Positions 1 to 8,481 are shown, counted from the first letter of the stretch. The stretch: DNA of 64,000 nucleotides from JAAOIF01 sp965217125 (GCA_965217125.1 OZ244244.1:62001-126000), one strand, 5' to 3'. Notes: generated by a model not told the origin, from the letters alone. Numbers and translations are program-made.

Positions 1-271
1 TTTTTCGCTCAGCGAGTTGTTTTGTGCCTTCGCCCACCACTTTATAAAGCAAATCAAAAGTTGCGTTTTCCACATCAACCGACATAACAGAAATCGGGCG
101 GCGCATTAGCAGTGTGTCAGCAACGCTAAGATGCACAAATTGCCCCGGTTTAGTGGTCTGGGAAATTACTTTGGATGCCAAAGTCAATATGTATTGAGCG
201 CCCGCAAATTGATGATGCGCCAGAATTTCACAATCAATAACTTGGATGCTATCGCGATTTTGATTAGGCAT
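1..271 (-). CDS. pyrK: Dihydroorotate dehydrogenase electron transfer subunit (PyrK-like), partial
   Basis: The first 90 residues of a ferredoxin-reductase-like flavoprotein; the rest runs off the window edge. Visible are PGQFVHLSV (about 42-50) and RRPISV (about 57-62). The second matches the R-P-x-S flavin-binding motif of the PyrK/ferredoxin-NADP reductase FAD domain. In the family this subunit carries FAD and a 2Fe-2S cluster and passes electrons from PyrD to NAD. The start ATG overlaps the end of argB by 8 nt, so the two are probably translated together. The NAD and iron-sulfur parts cannot be seen, so a related reductase subunit is not excluded. Confidence 0.75.
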   Translation of the reverse strand, partial: MPNQNRDSIQVIDCEILAHHQFAGAQYILTLASKVISQTTKPGQFVHLSVADTLLMRRPISVMSVDVENATFDLLYKVVGEGTKQLAERK

Positions 272-1142
272 TGCAAGTGATTAAAGTGCCAACACCACTA
301 TCCGTAAAGACTTCTAATAAAACAGCATGGGCGACCCGACCATCAACAATATAGGTGGACTTAACACCATTTTGCACCGCTGATAAAGCACAGGCAATTT
401 TTGGCAACATACCACCATAAATAGTGCCTTGTTTGATTAAGGCATCAACTGCCTTGACATCTAAGCCTGTGAGTAAATTATCATTCGCGTCTAAAATACC
501 TAAAGTATTGGTTAGTAAAATCAATTTTTCCGCATTTAGTGCCTCAGCGATTGAACCGGCGACCAAATCAGCATTAATATTGTAAGAAACGCCGTTTTCG
601 TCAACCCCAATAGGCGCAATAACTGGAATAAAATCGCCTTTTAATAACAGGTTAATAACTGATGTATCAATCTTATCAACCTCACCCACATGACCCAAGT
701 CGATAATTTCAGAACTTGGATAATCAACATGAGTGAGTTTTTTAGCACAAATCAAATTGCCATCTTTGCCCGTCAAACCAATAGAATGCCCGCCATGCTG
801 ATGAATTAAATTGACAATCTGTTTATTCACCAAGCCGCCTAAAACCATATCCACCACATCCATCGTCTCAGAATCAGTTACCCGCATACCGCCCACAAAC
901 TCGCTTTGTTTGCCAATTTTTTCCAGCGTTTTACCAATTTGCGGACCGCCACCATGCACCACAATCGGATTCATACCGACCGATTTTAGCAACACAATAT
1001 CCCGTGCAAAGCTGGATTTTAGCTTTTCATCGACCATAGCATTGCCACCGTATTTAACAACGATGGTTTTAGCTTGAAATTTTTGAATATAAGGCAGTGC
1101 TTCAGTTAAAACACTGGCAATATTGTGTATGTTGTTAGCCAT
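264..1142 (-). CDS. argB: Acetylglutamate kinase
   Basis: A 292-residue amino acid kinase that phosphorylates N-acetylglutamate with ATP, the second step of arginine synthesis in the cytoplasm. Seen are the N-terminal KTIVVKYGGNAM phosphate-binding segment (about 25-36), VVHGGGPQIGK (about 61-71) and NINADLVAGSIAEAL in the C-terminal half, all ArgB hallmarks. The length is normal for the family. It sits upstream of pyrK on the same strand with an 8-nt overlap, so arginine and pyrimidine genes share a transcript here. Confidence 0.96.
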   Translation of the reverse strand: MANNIHNIASVLTEALPYIQKFQAKTIVVKYGGNAMVDEKLKSSFARDIVLLKSVGMNPIVVHGGGPQIGKTLEKIGKQSEFVGGMRVTDSETMDVVDMVLGGLVNKQIVNLIHQHGGHSIGLTGKDGNLICAKKLTHVDYPSSEIIDLGHVGEVDKIDTSVINLLLKGDFIPVIAPIGVDENGVSYNINADLVAGSIAEALNAEKLILLTNTLGILDANDNLLTGLDVKAVDALIKQGTIYGGMLPKIACALSAVQNGVKSTYIVDGRVAHAVLLEVFTDSGVGTLITCNA

Positions 1143-1180
1143 ATTGTAATCTATAAATTTATTAAATCGCTATTTTACAG

Positions 1181-1612
1181 TTAATGACAAGCTTTGCCTA
1201 ACTTCTTCAAACGCCAATAATTATAAGGCCAAGGGGTAATAAAACCAAAAAACAGTGCAATCGGCAGCACCCACCAAACGAACAGCGCACCACCAGTAAT
1301 AAGGTAATCAGTAAGATTCATAGCAGTTTCCATCGACAGCATTGAAATCAAACTCATGCCAGTTGCGGTTTTAAAAGCCTGATAAAATTGCATTTTTTGG
1401 CTAACTAACATATAAGTTTCCAATATGATGCTGCTAATAATTCCATTCATTGTCGCCCATAAGAAAATTACCAGAGTGCTGGCGCTAAAATGGGTAAATT
1501 GAAAAAAAGCAATGGTGCCAAAATCACCAATCGCACAACCGATTAAACACCATTTAGTATTGTTAGCACTACGCTTCCAAGTATGTTTGCAAGACCAAAA
1601 AATCCTATCCAT
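1181..1612 (-). CDS. DUF4396 domain membrane protein
   Basis: A 143-residue protein with the DUF4396 signature near its N-terminus (WKRSANNTKWCLIGCAIGDFGTI). It has about three to four hydrophobic segments: about 25-45, 50-65, 85-100 and 110-128. The function of the family is unknown. It starts 15 nt after the cytochrome c gene stops, so the pair is likely one operon; an inner-membrane role linked to respiration or metal handling would be inference. Another frame across the junction (1543-1746) ends in a hydrophobic stretch, so an upstream frameshift extension cannot be fully excluded. Confidence 0.75.
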   Translation of the reverse strand: MDRIFWSCKHTWKRSANNTKWCLIGCAIGDFGTIAFFQFTHFSASTLVIFLWATMNGIISSIILETYMLVSQKMQFYQAFKTATGMSLISMLSMETAMNLTDYLITGGALFVWWVLPIALFFGFITPWPYNYWRLKKLGKACH

Positions 1613-1627
1613 AACAGCGCATCTCGA

Positions 1628-2023
1628 TCATTTAAACCGGGCATCGTATTGTTGTTGAATATTTTTGGGCCATAAACTATATAAATAGTCCAACACCGCT
1701 TGTTTTTCAGCCTCGCTGAGTTTGTCCTTAAAGCCCGGCATAACACCGCCTAACCTTGCACCACCCTCATTAATAGTTTTTAACAATAATTTTGGTGAAT
1801 GATGCCAAGTATGTGCGCTGCCATTCAGTGGCGGCGCTGGAAAATTGCCATCTGCTTGACGCTTTTTCCAATTTTTAACCACACCTTCACCCGCCTTGCC
1901 ATGACAAAGCGCACAGTTTTTATCAAATGTGCTTTTGCCAAGTTGCACCGCACCAACCGCACTATCTCCCTCAAAACAACCCGTTAAAAACAACATACTT
2001 GATAAAATTATTAATATTTTCAT
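1628..2023 (-). CDS. Lipoprotein c-type cytochrome
   Basis: A 131-residue monohaem cytochrome c. A lipoprotein signal peptide ends in the lipobox LTGC (Cys16). The haem motif CALCH lies at 37-41, and VMPGF supplies the likely axial Met95. The C-terminal LSEAEKQAVLDYLYSLWP helix is typical of class I cytochromes. The protein should be anchored at the periplasmic face of a membrane and shuttle electrons. It is followed closely by the DUF4396 gene. The specific electron partner is not evident. Confidence 0.88.
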   Translation of the reverse strand: MKILIILSSMLFLTGCFEGDSAVGAVQLGKSTFDKNCALCHGKAGEGVVKNWKKRQADGNFPAPPLNGSAHTWHHSPKLLLKTINEGGARLGGVMPGFKDKLSEAEKQAVLDYLYSLWPKNIQQQYDARFK

Positions 2024-2095
2024 AGTTTTTCTCGTTTTATTTTGCCCTCTGTTCTGTCCTCTGTCTTCTGCTCTCTGTCTTCTGCCCCTCTGCCT

Positions 2096-2665
2096 TCAAG
2101 CAGCAATAGTTTGAATCACATTGCCTTTGCGTTGCAAGATACTAACGCCTTTTAATAAAGCGTTGTCTTTTAATTCATCATTAATATGAAAAGAAGCCAA
2201 ACCTAAGTGGTGGTTGTAATTTTTGTATTCTGGGAATAGTTTTTTAAAATTAGGATACTTTCTATCCAATATCTTGTCTAAATCAGTTTGATGGGCTTTG
2301 TATTTGACTTCTATGATAAAAACATCTTTGCCATTTGCCATCAAAATATCGTATTCAACCTCAACACCTGCTTCAAGAATATGTAAATTTTTTAAGATTT
2401 TGTCGTATTTGATGTTATTAAGCGTGAGTGTGCTTGATAGGGAATTAAAGAAAAACTCCTCAGCAACATCACCATGATTGTTAGCAGCACTGCCATACAT
2501 TTTGGCGATTTTTTTTATTTCTGTGTTAGTTTTTGCAATTTGTGTATCGGTTTTTGCACTTTGTATAGCTAAATTTGCTACTAAATCTTTTAATTCTTGA
2601 TCCGTCATTTTGTATAGATATTTTTTGTTTGTAATTTGGATATTATACCCATTTGAAGAGTCCAT
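2096..2665 (-). CDS. PD-(D/E)XK nuclease-like hypothetical protein
   Basis: A 189-residue protein with a Gln/Thr-rich coiled coil (about 36-56) followed by a restriction-endonuclease-like core. VEVEYDIL supplies Asp106 and FIIEVKYK supplies Glu119 and Lys121, the D...ExK pattern of this fold. Similar proteins, often labelled DUF3782, are common in symbionts and cyanobacteria and have no firm function. Neither start has a clear Shine-Dalgarno; Met20 (start 2608) gives MTDQELKDL and may be the real one. The gene lies alone beside low-complexity TCTGCC-type repeats. Confidence 0.65.
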   Translation of the reverse strand: MDSSNGYNIQITNKKYLYKMTDQELKDLVANLAIQSAKTDTQIAKTNTEIKKIAKMYGSAANNHGDVAEEFFFNSLSSTLTLNNIKYDKILKNLHILEAGVEVEYDILMANGKDVFIIEVKYKAHQTDLDKILDRKYPNFKKLFPEYKNYNHHLGLASFHINDELKDNALLKGVSILQRKGNVIQTIAA

Positions 2666-2696
2666 TATGTTTATAGATACAAGAGTTAATTTAATT

Positions 2697-3030
2697 TTGC
2701 TCTGTTCTGCCCTCTGTTTTCTGCCCTCTGTTCATTAGCTTTGTTTGTGCTGTTGGTAATGCGACTTCAGTCGCATCTATGCTTGTATTGAGGTGATTTC
2801 TGCCATAGTGCAGGGTGTTGGTAGAAAAAGCAAGTCAAGAGCAATGCCATTAGAACTGTTTGTGTAAATTTTGTGTCATATCGTCTGTTTAGGGGAGGGC
2901 TGGGTAGAATGTGCCTCAACTCGAGAACTCGAAGGCCCTCCCCTAAGACCCCACCCTAAGAAGTTTATCAAAATCGGGCTTCGCCCTATCGCCTGAACGG
3001 CGATTTTTGCCACTGTCGCATTGAGGATTG
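2697..3030 (+). repeat. Dispersed structured intergenic repeat, copy A
   Basis: Most of the 570 nt between 2666 and 3238 is a mosaic repeat found again at 49.7-50.4 kb. It carries a 7-bp hairpin with a TTCA loop (ATGCGAC/GTCGCAT). It also carries a 12-bp inverted repeat at 2889-2900 and 2935-2946, GGGC-TTC-GCCC, and ATCGCC-TGAAC-GGCGAT before a T run at 2988-3004. Paired changes relative to the other copy keep the stems. I see no credible gene in it; reading frames crossing it are chance. Confidence 0.75.
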
Positions 3031-3173
3031 GGGCGTAATTATATTTGTTTTTTTGAGAGTAGATAATGTAATTCTCTATAGTGTAAAATTTCAAAAGAAT
3101 GAAGTATAAGATAATCAATAATAAAATAAAGGAATTATTAAAATGAAAACCACACAAAAAAAATATAACTGAT

Positions 3174-3242
3174 ATGCCCAGCATTTCAACCAGCGTTGCT
3201 AAGGTGACAAATGCTCAAGTGTCTAATAAAAGACGAGGGTGA
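3174..3242 (+). pseudogene. Short relic frame upstream of tolC-like gene
   Basis: A 22-codon frame starting MPSISTSVAKVTNAQ runs into the tolC-like start, its TGA overlapping the upstream GTG. A separate ATG at 3143, preceded by a good AAAGGA site, reads MKTTQKKYN and stops. One frame change at the run of eight A's would fuse the two into a peptide of about 32 residues. This looks like the remnant of a broken gene, or a leader frame coupled to the channel gene; the sequence alone does not decide. Confidence 0.35.
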
Positions 3243-3244
3243 AT

Positions 3245-4660
3245 ATGCAAGCACTGTTGTTGTTTTTTGTGCTGACAATGCAAGCCTTTGCTTTGACAGA
3301 ACAGGCATTTATTCAAAAAGTTTTAAATCAAGATACGCATTTTGAGAAAGATCAAATTTATGTAACCATCAAAAAAATAGAATTAGATGCCAGCAGGCAA
3401 AGTTATGCAGGCTGGAATACTGATTTGACTGCAACATTAGAAAATAGTTATTACGACATTAGCAAAGATACTGACTCTACAAGCAGTTATGCGAAAAAAC
3501 GCATAAAAAATCAACAATCTATTAAATTAGAGACTGAAAAAAGGTTTTTAGATAATCCCGGCAGCTTAAACATTAGTGCTACTCGTTCAACCCCAGATAC
3601 TAATATAGAGCGTTATAAACAAAGTGATTATCATGATAATTACAATATTAGCACATTTGATAATAGCTATAAAATTAGCTACAAATATCCACTATTAAAA
3701 CACGACAGTAATGCCGCGACACTCAAAACTTATCATCGCAATATTCTTGATTTACAACGCGAAAAACTTGATTTTTATGATGCACAAGAAGGTTTTTTAG
3801 TTGATCGACTCGAGCAGTATTTATTGTGGAGTTTGTATGAGGAAAACGCCAAAGTTTATGCAAAATATTTGCAAGAATTACTCAGCATTAAAGTCGTTAA
3901 GGATAAAGACAAAGCCAAGTTAAAAACTGCTATTTTGCTTACTGAGAAAGATATTTTAGAGAATCAGAGCCAATTAAAAGCACAAAAAGAAGAATTGATT
4001 GTAGCATTAAATGACCCAAGCCTATTAACGCAAAAGCCTGAACTTAATCATGCCAAATCCCCCAATATTATCAAAGCTGATTTAGCGCAATATTTACGCA
4101 AAAATTCACGCACATTGCTAAAATATGCGATTGACCAAGAATTAAAATCCATAGACCTTAAATATTATAAAAATCAGTCGTTAATTAAGTTGGATTTTAG
4201 TATTAGTGCAGAACAAGATGTCAATAAAGGCAATACATTAACCACAAAATACGACAATGACAGTGTGGATTATGTCGCTGGTTTTGAATTATCCATACCA
4301 ATAGGCACGGATGTTAGCGCACAAGAAGATATAGTAGTTGCCCAGTTAAATTTAAGAAAATTAGTGATTGATTTTGACAATAAATTAAAAGACATTAAAG
4401 CGGACGCACAGGCTTTAGCTGTTAAATTGAAGTTAGACAAAGAAGTGCTAAACAACTATGACAATGTTATTGTTAGTATGGTTGCTGATGTTAATTCAGT
4501 CCATGATAATTATATAAAACAATCAATTCCCATTAAAGATTTACTTGATATTTACAAAGAAAAACGCGATGTTGAATTAGAACGCGCCGATTCTATCATT
4601 GAATACCATCAAAACATTTTAGAATATAACGATGAATTAGATAGAGTATTACCACGATAA
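3245..4660 (+). CDS. TolC-family outer membrane channel protein
   Basis: A 471-residue secreted protein with a signal peptide (MQALLLFFVLTMQAFA). Two long helical regions (about 180-250 and 380-465) are separated by beta-type segments, the two-repeat plan of TolC/outer-membrane efflux proteins. Such proteins form the trimeric exit duct of type I secretion or efflux pumps. The ATG at 3245 has a GAGG site 6 nt upstream; the GTG at 3239 is less well placed. No inner-membrane ABC or adaptor gene is adjacent, so the partner is unknown. Identity with the family is weak and judged from architecture. Confidence 0.7.
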   Translation: MQALLLFFVLTMQAFALTEQAFIQKVLNQDTHFEKDQIYVTIKKIELDASRQSYAGWNTDLTATLENSYYDISKDTDSTSSYAKKRIKNQQSIKLETEKRFLDNPGSLNISATRSTPDTNIERYKQSDYHDNYNISTFDNSYKISYKYPLLKHDSNAATLKTYHRNILDLQREKLDFYDAQEGFLVDRLEQYLLWSLYEENAKVYAKYLQELLSIKVVKDKDKAKLKTAILLTEKDILENQSQLKAQKEELIVALNDPSLLTQKPELNHAKSPNIIKADLAQYLRKNSRTLLKYAIDQELKSIDLKYYKNQSLIKLDFSISAEQDVNKGNTLTTKYDNDSVDYVAGFELSIPIGTDVSAQEDIVVAQLNLRKLVIDFDNKLKDIKADAQALAVKLKLDKEVLNNYDNVIVSMVADVNSVHDNYIKQSIPIKDLLDIYKEKRDVELERADSIIEYHQNILEYNDELDRVLPR

Positions 4661-4842
4661 TGATAAAAAATTATTAATTCGCCACCTTTTTTGCTGCGTA
4701 AATAACATAATTAGAGTATTACAACAAACCCCCAGAATCAACCCAAAAAAGATTAGATTATAATTTACAAGGACGGCGCACCACAAGCAGGCTACGCACC
4801 CCAGTGAAATGGGGGAAGCGCATCATGACCATATTTTTGTTT

Positions 4843-5088
4843 TCATAGTTTATTCTGGTATAAATCATAAATTGGAAAAGATAGGTCATAGTTATTCCAT
4901 TCTAAATCGCCATAGCGAATATCGAATTGTTTGAACAAAATTAAATCTTGATATTTTTTAATATCTTGATGCTGAGAGTGTTTAATAAAGCCTTCAAAAT
5001 CAATTATGATTTTTTTGCCATCATTAAAAGTCAAGCTGATTTTATAATCATTGACATAATTTGCTTGACTAATGCTAATTGCTTTCAT
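4843..5088 (-). CDS. DUF2442 domain protein
   Basis: An 81-residue protein with the DUF2442 pattern: an N-terminal strand pair, LTFNDGKKIIIDFEGF, then a C-terminal GDLEWNNYDLSFPIYDLY segment. This family is usually paired with DUF4160 proteins, as here, with a 4-nt overlap with the upstream gene. Such pairs are treated as candidate toxin-antitoxin or DNA-binding modules, but the activity is unproven. Confidence 0.75.
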   Translation of the reverse strand: MKAISISQANYVNDYKISLTFNDGKKIIIDFEGFIKHSQHQDIKKYQDLILFKQFDIRYGDLEWNNYDLSFPIYDLYQNKL

Positions 5089-5417
5089 TTTATTTTACCT
5101 TCAATTTTGATGCATTGGACTGACTTATGATAAACAAAATAGCTAATCCATTTTTGCACAATTTCATCTTTAAATTGATTCACAAATAAAGAAAAATCCT
5201 TTAATTCTTTTTTAGGTAGCGATTGTTTGCCTTTAACAGTTTTAATTTTAATAGCAGTAATATTGCCGTTGTCAATAACAAATTCCGCTTTTGATTCAAA
5301 GCCTTGATATTTGCCGTGCACATGAATAGGCTCATGTTCGTTGCTATAAAACATAATCACAATTCCGAGATATTCAAATATTTTTGGCATATTTATAAAA
5401 TAAATGCCGCCTACCAT
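5085..5417 (-). CDS. DUF4160 domain protein
   Basis: A small protein carrying the DUF4160 core MPKIFEYLGIVIMFYSNEHE followed by PIHVHGKY, with conserved His residues. The family normally begins at MPKI, which would place the start at 5390. The ATG at 5417 overlaps the preceding antitoxin-like stop by 7 nt (ATGGTAG) and could be used by translational coupling. It overlaps the DUF2442 gene by 4 nt. DUF4160-DUF2442 pairs resemble two-gene toxin-antitoxin loci; the function is inferred only from that arrangement. Confidence 0.75.
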   Translation of the reverse strand: MVGGIYFINMPKIFEYLGIVIMFYSNEHEPIHVHGKYQGFESKAEFVIDNGNITAIKIKTVKGKQSLPKKELKDFSLFVNQFKDEIVQKWISYFVYHKSVQCIKIEGKIK

Positions 5418-5638
5418 TTGGAGTAGTCTTCATTATCATAATTATTTTTACTAAGACCAATAGAAATTTTTCCAAAATTATCAATTTCTTGGTCACTCCA
5501 ATATTGCCACTTTTGAATTATTTTTTCTTTATCGGTAATAATAAATCTAAATTGCTTATTCTCTTGTAAATGCTTGTATTTTTCTGGAATATGCACAATA
5601 CCATTTTTAATAGTTGCTTGAAATTCAATTGTTTGCAT
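5411..5638 (-). CDS. Antitoxin-like small protein
   Basis: A 75-residue protein beginning MQTIEFQATIKNGIVHIPEK, an AbrB/MazE-like swapped-hairpin type of N-terminus. It ends in the acidic NEDYSKW tail seen in many small antitoxins. It lies first in a three-gene overlapping unit with the DUF4160 and DUF2442 genes. An AGGA-type site precedes the ATG. A usual PemK or PIN partner is absent, so either DUF4160 takes that place or the toxin has been lost. Confidence 0.6.
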   Translation of the reverse strand: MQTIEFQATIKNGIVHIPEKYKHLQENKQFRFIITDKEKIIQKWQYWSDQEIDNFGKISIGLSKNNYDNEDYSKW

Positions 5639-5777
5639 GATATTTATAATCCTATTTGATTTTCATTATTGTTTGCATGCAGAAGGTTTAAAGATAGCGT
5701 TACTACTGCTGCGAATTTGGCAAACTTTAACATAAGTTAAAAATAGATTGTCTCATTATATTTAATAGAATGAATTG

Positions 5778-5891
5778 TTAGGTGGTTTTATGGCGTTTAT
5801 TTGATATTAATCCTTTATCGTTTTTCACTAAAAAGAATACAACAATGGCGATGAAACCTAATACTAAAAATACTAAAGATAAACTACTCAT
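5778..5891 (-). CDS. 37-residue single-pass membrane peptide
   Basis: A small frame reading MSSLSLVFLVLGFIAIVVFF and then a basic tail (NKRHK). It has one transmembrane helix (about 4-22) with a positive C-terminus, so the tail is probably cytoplasmic. Its ATG overlaps the TGA of the upstream small membrane gene (ATGA), and a strong AAGGAG site lies within that gene's end. Coupling and ribosome site together make it a likely real gene. The function is unknown. Confidence 0.6.
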   Translation of the reverse strand: MSSLSLVFLVLGFIAIVVFFLVKNDKGLISNKRHKTT

Positions 5892-6091
5892 TTTTTCACT
5901 CCTTTTCCGTCAATATAAAAACCAACCAACATAAACAAAACCGCAATTATTGCACCAATAAATATATCAATCAAATGCACAGTATCTTTTGCTATTGGAT
6001 AAAGCACCAAAATTGTGAGAATAACTTTGCCAACATCCCAAAAAGTTTTAGCAAGGTTTTGCTTTTGTAAATCTGATTGAATAATTTTCAT
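5888..6091 (-). CDS. Small two-helix membrane protein (DUF6722-like)
   Basis: A 67-residue protein with two hydrophobic segments (about 18-34 and 41-60), a short amphipathic N-terminus and a basic KGVKK end. It resembles the DUF6722 group of small membrane proteins of unknown role. It is translationally coupled to the 37-residue peptide downstream (ATGA overlap), suggesting a two-component membrane unit. It begins just upstream of the end of hemW on the same strand. Confidence 0.6.
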   Translation of the reverse strand: MKIIQSDLQKQNLAKTFWDVGKVILTILVLYPIAKDTVHLIDIFIGAIIAVLFMLVGFYIDGKGVKK

Positions 6092-6106
6092 ATAAGCTAC
6101 ATTATA

Positions 6107-7213
6107 TCATAAAAAAATTTGTTGCAAATCGTTTAGAAAATCATAGCCTTTGTTGGTTGGTGTAATGTGTTTATCGCTAATTTGCATTAAAGCTAAATTT
6201 TGAGCGTGGATTAGTTTTGGGTAAATGCTGTTAATGCTTTGTCCTGTGGTTTGTTCAAATAAATTGGGAGTAAAACCGTGTTTAAGACGCAAGGCATTGA
6301 GCATAAAATCAAAGGCTAAATTTTCAATCGGTAGCACTTTTTTGTGTGGTTTTTTTAGATAATCTGTTGGTGATTTTGGTTTTAAAGTTCTGAATATTTC
6401 TCCAGTATCAATATTAGTAATCTTGCCATGTGCGCCGGCGCCAATGCCTAAATAATCACCAAATTGCCAATAATTGAGATTGTGTTTGGAGCGAATTGTG
6501 GCAAATGCAGAAACTTCATAATGAGCAAAACCGTTTGCCTCTAACAGTGCCGCACCTTGCTCGCCCATTTGCCAAATATCCTCATTCTCTGGCAGTGTTG
6601 GCGGAAATTTAGCAAATAAAGTGTTCGGCTCAATGCTGAGTTGATAAAAAGAAATATGGCTTGGCTTTAAATCAATAGCCTGATTAAGGTCTGCCAAACA
6701 CTGTTTGCTGCTTTGGTTTTGCAGTCCATACATCAAATCAATATTAAAATTATCAAAAATTTTCCGTGCCTGAATGCAGGCCTGATGCGCTTCATTTGCA
6801 TTATGAATACGCCCTAAAAATTTAAGATGTGCATCATTAAACGATTGCACCCCGATAGAAATGCGATTGATGCCAATCTCTTTAAAGGCTTTGAATTTTT
6901 CAATCTCAAAAGTGCCGGGATTGGCTTCCAAAGTAATCTCAATGTTTGGCTCAAATACTAAGCGCGATTTTAAAGCTGAAAATAATTCGCCTAATTCGTC
7001 AATGCTCATCAAGCTCGGAGTTCCGCCGCCGATAAAAATAGAGTAAATTTGCCTGTTTTGCAGGTATTTTAAATCATTATCAAGGTCTTGCAATAAGGCT
7101 TGAATATAGCCAGATTTATCGCCTTTTTCATGCGAATTAAAATCGCAATATGGGCATTTTTTTACGCACCATGGATAGTGAATATACAGCGCTAATGGCG
7201 GTAATTTTAACAA
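6107..7213 (-). CDS. hemW: HemW-type radical SAM protein
   Basis: A 368-residue radical SAM enzyme with the cluster motif CVKKCPYC (Cys16, 20, 23), the GGGTPS loop, SAM-binding EANPGT and the haem-contact motif HNLNYW. The CPYCDFNSH context and short C-terminal domain distinguish HemW from HemN. The family inserts haem into respiratory enzymes rather than oxidising coproporphyrinogen; older annotation calls it an oxygen-independent coproporphyrinogen oxidase. It overlaps the end of rdgB by 7 nt, the common rdgB-hemW order. Confidence 0.93.
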   Translation of the reverse strand: MLKLPPLALYIHYPWCVKKCPYCDFNSHEKGDKSGYIQALLQDLDNDLKYLQNRQIYSIFIGGGTPSLMSIDELGELFSALKSRLVFEPNIEITLEANPGTFEIEKFKAFKEIGINRISIGVQSFNDAHLKFLGRIHNANEAHQACIQARKIFDNFNIDLMYGLQNQSSKQCLADLNQAIDLKPSHISFYQLSIEPNTLFAKFPPTLPENEDIWQMGEQGAALLEANGFAHYEVSAFATIRSKHNLNYWQFGDYLGIGAGAHGKITNIDTGEIFRTLKPKSPTDYLKKPHKKVLPIENLAFDFMLNALRLKHGFTPNLFEQTTGQSINSIYPKLIHAQNLALMQISDKHITPTNKGYDFLNDLQQIFL

Positions 7214-7785
7214 AGCGATTGAAGCAGTGCTTGCAATGCCTTAGCCCTATGGGAGATTTTATTTTTCTGCTCGCTTGCCAATTCAGCTGAGCTACAACCA
7301 TGCGTAGGCAGATAGAAAATTGGGTCGTAGCCAAAACCGTTTTGACCGACTTTTTTACGCAATATTTCACCTTCCCAACCACGCTGAACAATAATAGGCG
7401 TTGGGTCATCAGCATATTTAACAAAAACAATCGCACACCAAAAACGCGCACGGCGATTGCTATGATTTTCCATATCTTTGAGTAATTTTTGCAAATTTGC
7501 CTCATCATCACCATGCCGACCCCCGTAACGCGCTGAATAAATTCCCGGTGCGCCGTTTAAGGCATCGACCACAATGCCAGAATCATCCGCTAAAGCAGGC
7601 AAAGCTGATTGCTCGGCGGCGTTGCGCGCCTTGATTAGTGCATTTTCAACAAAGGTTAATCCAGTTTCTGGCACTGCTTTAACTTGCATAGCTGATGCCG
7701 AAACCACTTGATAAATGCCCTCTAACATCGCATTAAACTCTGTGATTTTGCCATTATTATTGCTGGCTAAAATGATTTTTTTCAT
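7207..7785 (-). CDS. rdgB: RdgB/HAM1 non-canonical purine NTP pyrophosphatase
   Basis: A 192-residue Maf/HAM1-fold enzyme that hydrolyses dITP, dXTP and ITP to monophosphates, keeping deaminated purines out of nucleic acids. The N-terminal ASNNNGKITEF, the central ADDSGIVVDALNGAPGIYSA and GFGYDPIF near residue 150 are the family motifs. The length is normal. It overlaps hemW downstream and is divergent from rpiA. Confidence 0.95.
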   Translation of the reverse strand: MKKIILASNNNGKITEFNAMLEGIYQVVSASAMQVKAVPETGLTFVENALIKARNAAEQSALPALADDSGIVVDALNGAPGIYSARYGGRHGDDEANLQKLLKDMENHSNRRARFWCAIVFVKYADDPTPIIVQRGWEGEILRKKVGQNGFGYDPIFYLPTHGCSSAELASEQKNKISHRAKALQALLQSLC

Positions 7786-7820
7786 CGTGTATAATTGCCT
7801 AACATTTAACAGGAATGATT

Positions 7821-8480
7821 ATGACTCAAGATCAAATGAAACAAGTGGTCGCACAAGAAGCCCTTAAATATGTGGTAAAAGACACTATTATAGGCGTAGG
7901 CACAGGCTCTACAGCAAATTTTTTTATCGATGCGCTGCAAACCATAAAAAACCATATTAGCGGTGCAGTAGCCAGCTCAGTTGCCACGCAAGAACGCTTA
8001 GAAAGCTATGGTATCAAGGTATTTGACTTAAATGAAGTTGAGGCAATTTCAGTTTATATTGACGGCGCTGACGAAGCTGATAACAATTTAGGGCTAATCA
8101 AAGGCGGCGGCGGGGCACTCACCCGTGAAAAAATTGTAGCAGCAGTGGCTGACAAGTTTATTTGTATCGCTGATGAATCAAAATTAGTTGATGTAATGGG
8201 CAGCTTTCCATTGCCTGTGGAAGTCATCCCGATGAGTGCAAATTATGTCAGTCGTGAAATCAATAAAAGAATTGGCGGCACAGTAAAACTTAGAGATTTC
8301 ACCACAGATAATGGCAACTTAATTTTAGATGTGAGTGATTTGAAAATCACCCACCCTAAAGCTATGGAAACTGAGTTAAATAGCATTGTTGGTGTCGTTA
8401 GCAATGGTTTATTTGCCAATCGTGGTGCAGATCTTCTGTTACTCGGCACACCGACCGGGGTTAGGGTTGTTGGTATTTAA
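7821..8480 (+). CDS. rpiA: Ribose-5-phosphate isomerase A
   Basis: A 219-residue enzyme interconverting ribose-5-P and ribulose-5-P, serving the pentose phosphate and Calvin cycles. It shows GVGTGSTANFFI, YIDGADEAD (catalytic Asp) and KGGGGALTREKI. I prefer the ATG at 7821 because AGGA lies 7 nt before it; the ATG two codons earlier lies inside that spacer. It converges with the BepA-like gene, stops 2 nt apart. Confidence 0.96.
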   Translation: MTQDQMKQVVAQEALKYVVKDTIIGVGTGSTANFFIDALQTIKNHISGAVASSVATQERLESYGIKVFDLNEVEAISVYIDGADEADNNLGLIKGGGGALTREKIVAAVADKFICIADESKLVDVMGSFPLPVEVIPMSANYVSREINKRIGGTVKLRDFTTDNGNLILDVSDLKITHPKAMETELNSIVGVVSNGLFANRGADLLLLGTPTGVRVVGI

Positions 8481-8481
8481 T

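Noticed and set aside
1543..1746. Frame with a hydrophobic end between cytochrome c and DUF4396
   Set aside because: It overlaps the end of a clear cytochrome gene and lacks a ribosome site; kept only as a possible frameshift note.
2876..3184. Minus-strand frame of 102 codons
   Set aside because: It crosses copy A of the same repeat; sequence such as SSSRVEAHSTQPSPKQTI comes from the repeat, not from a protein family.
4661..4842. Possible gene in the gap after the TolC-like gene
   Set aside because: Short frames only, none with a ribosome site or recognisable motif.
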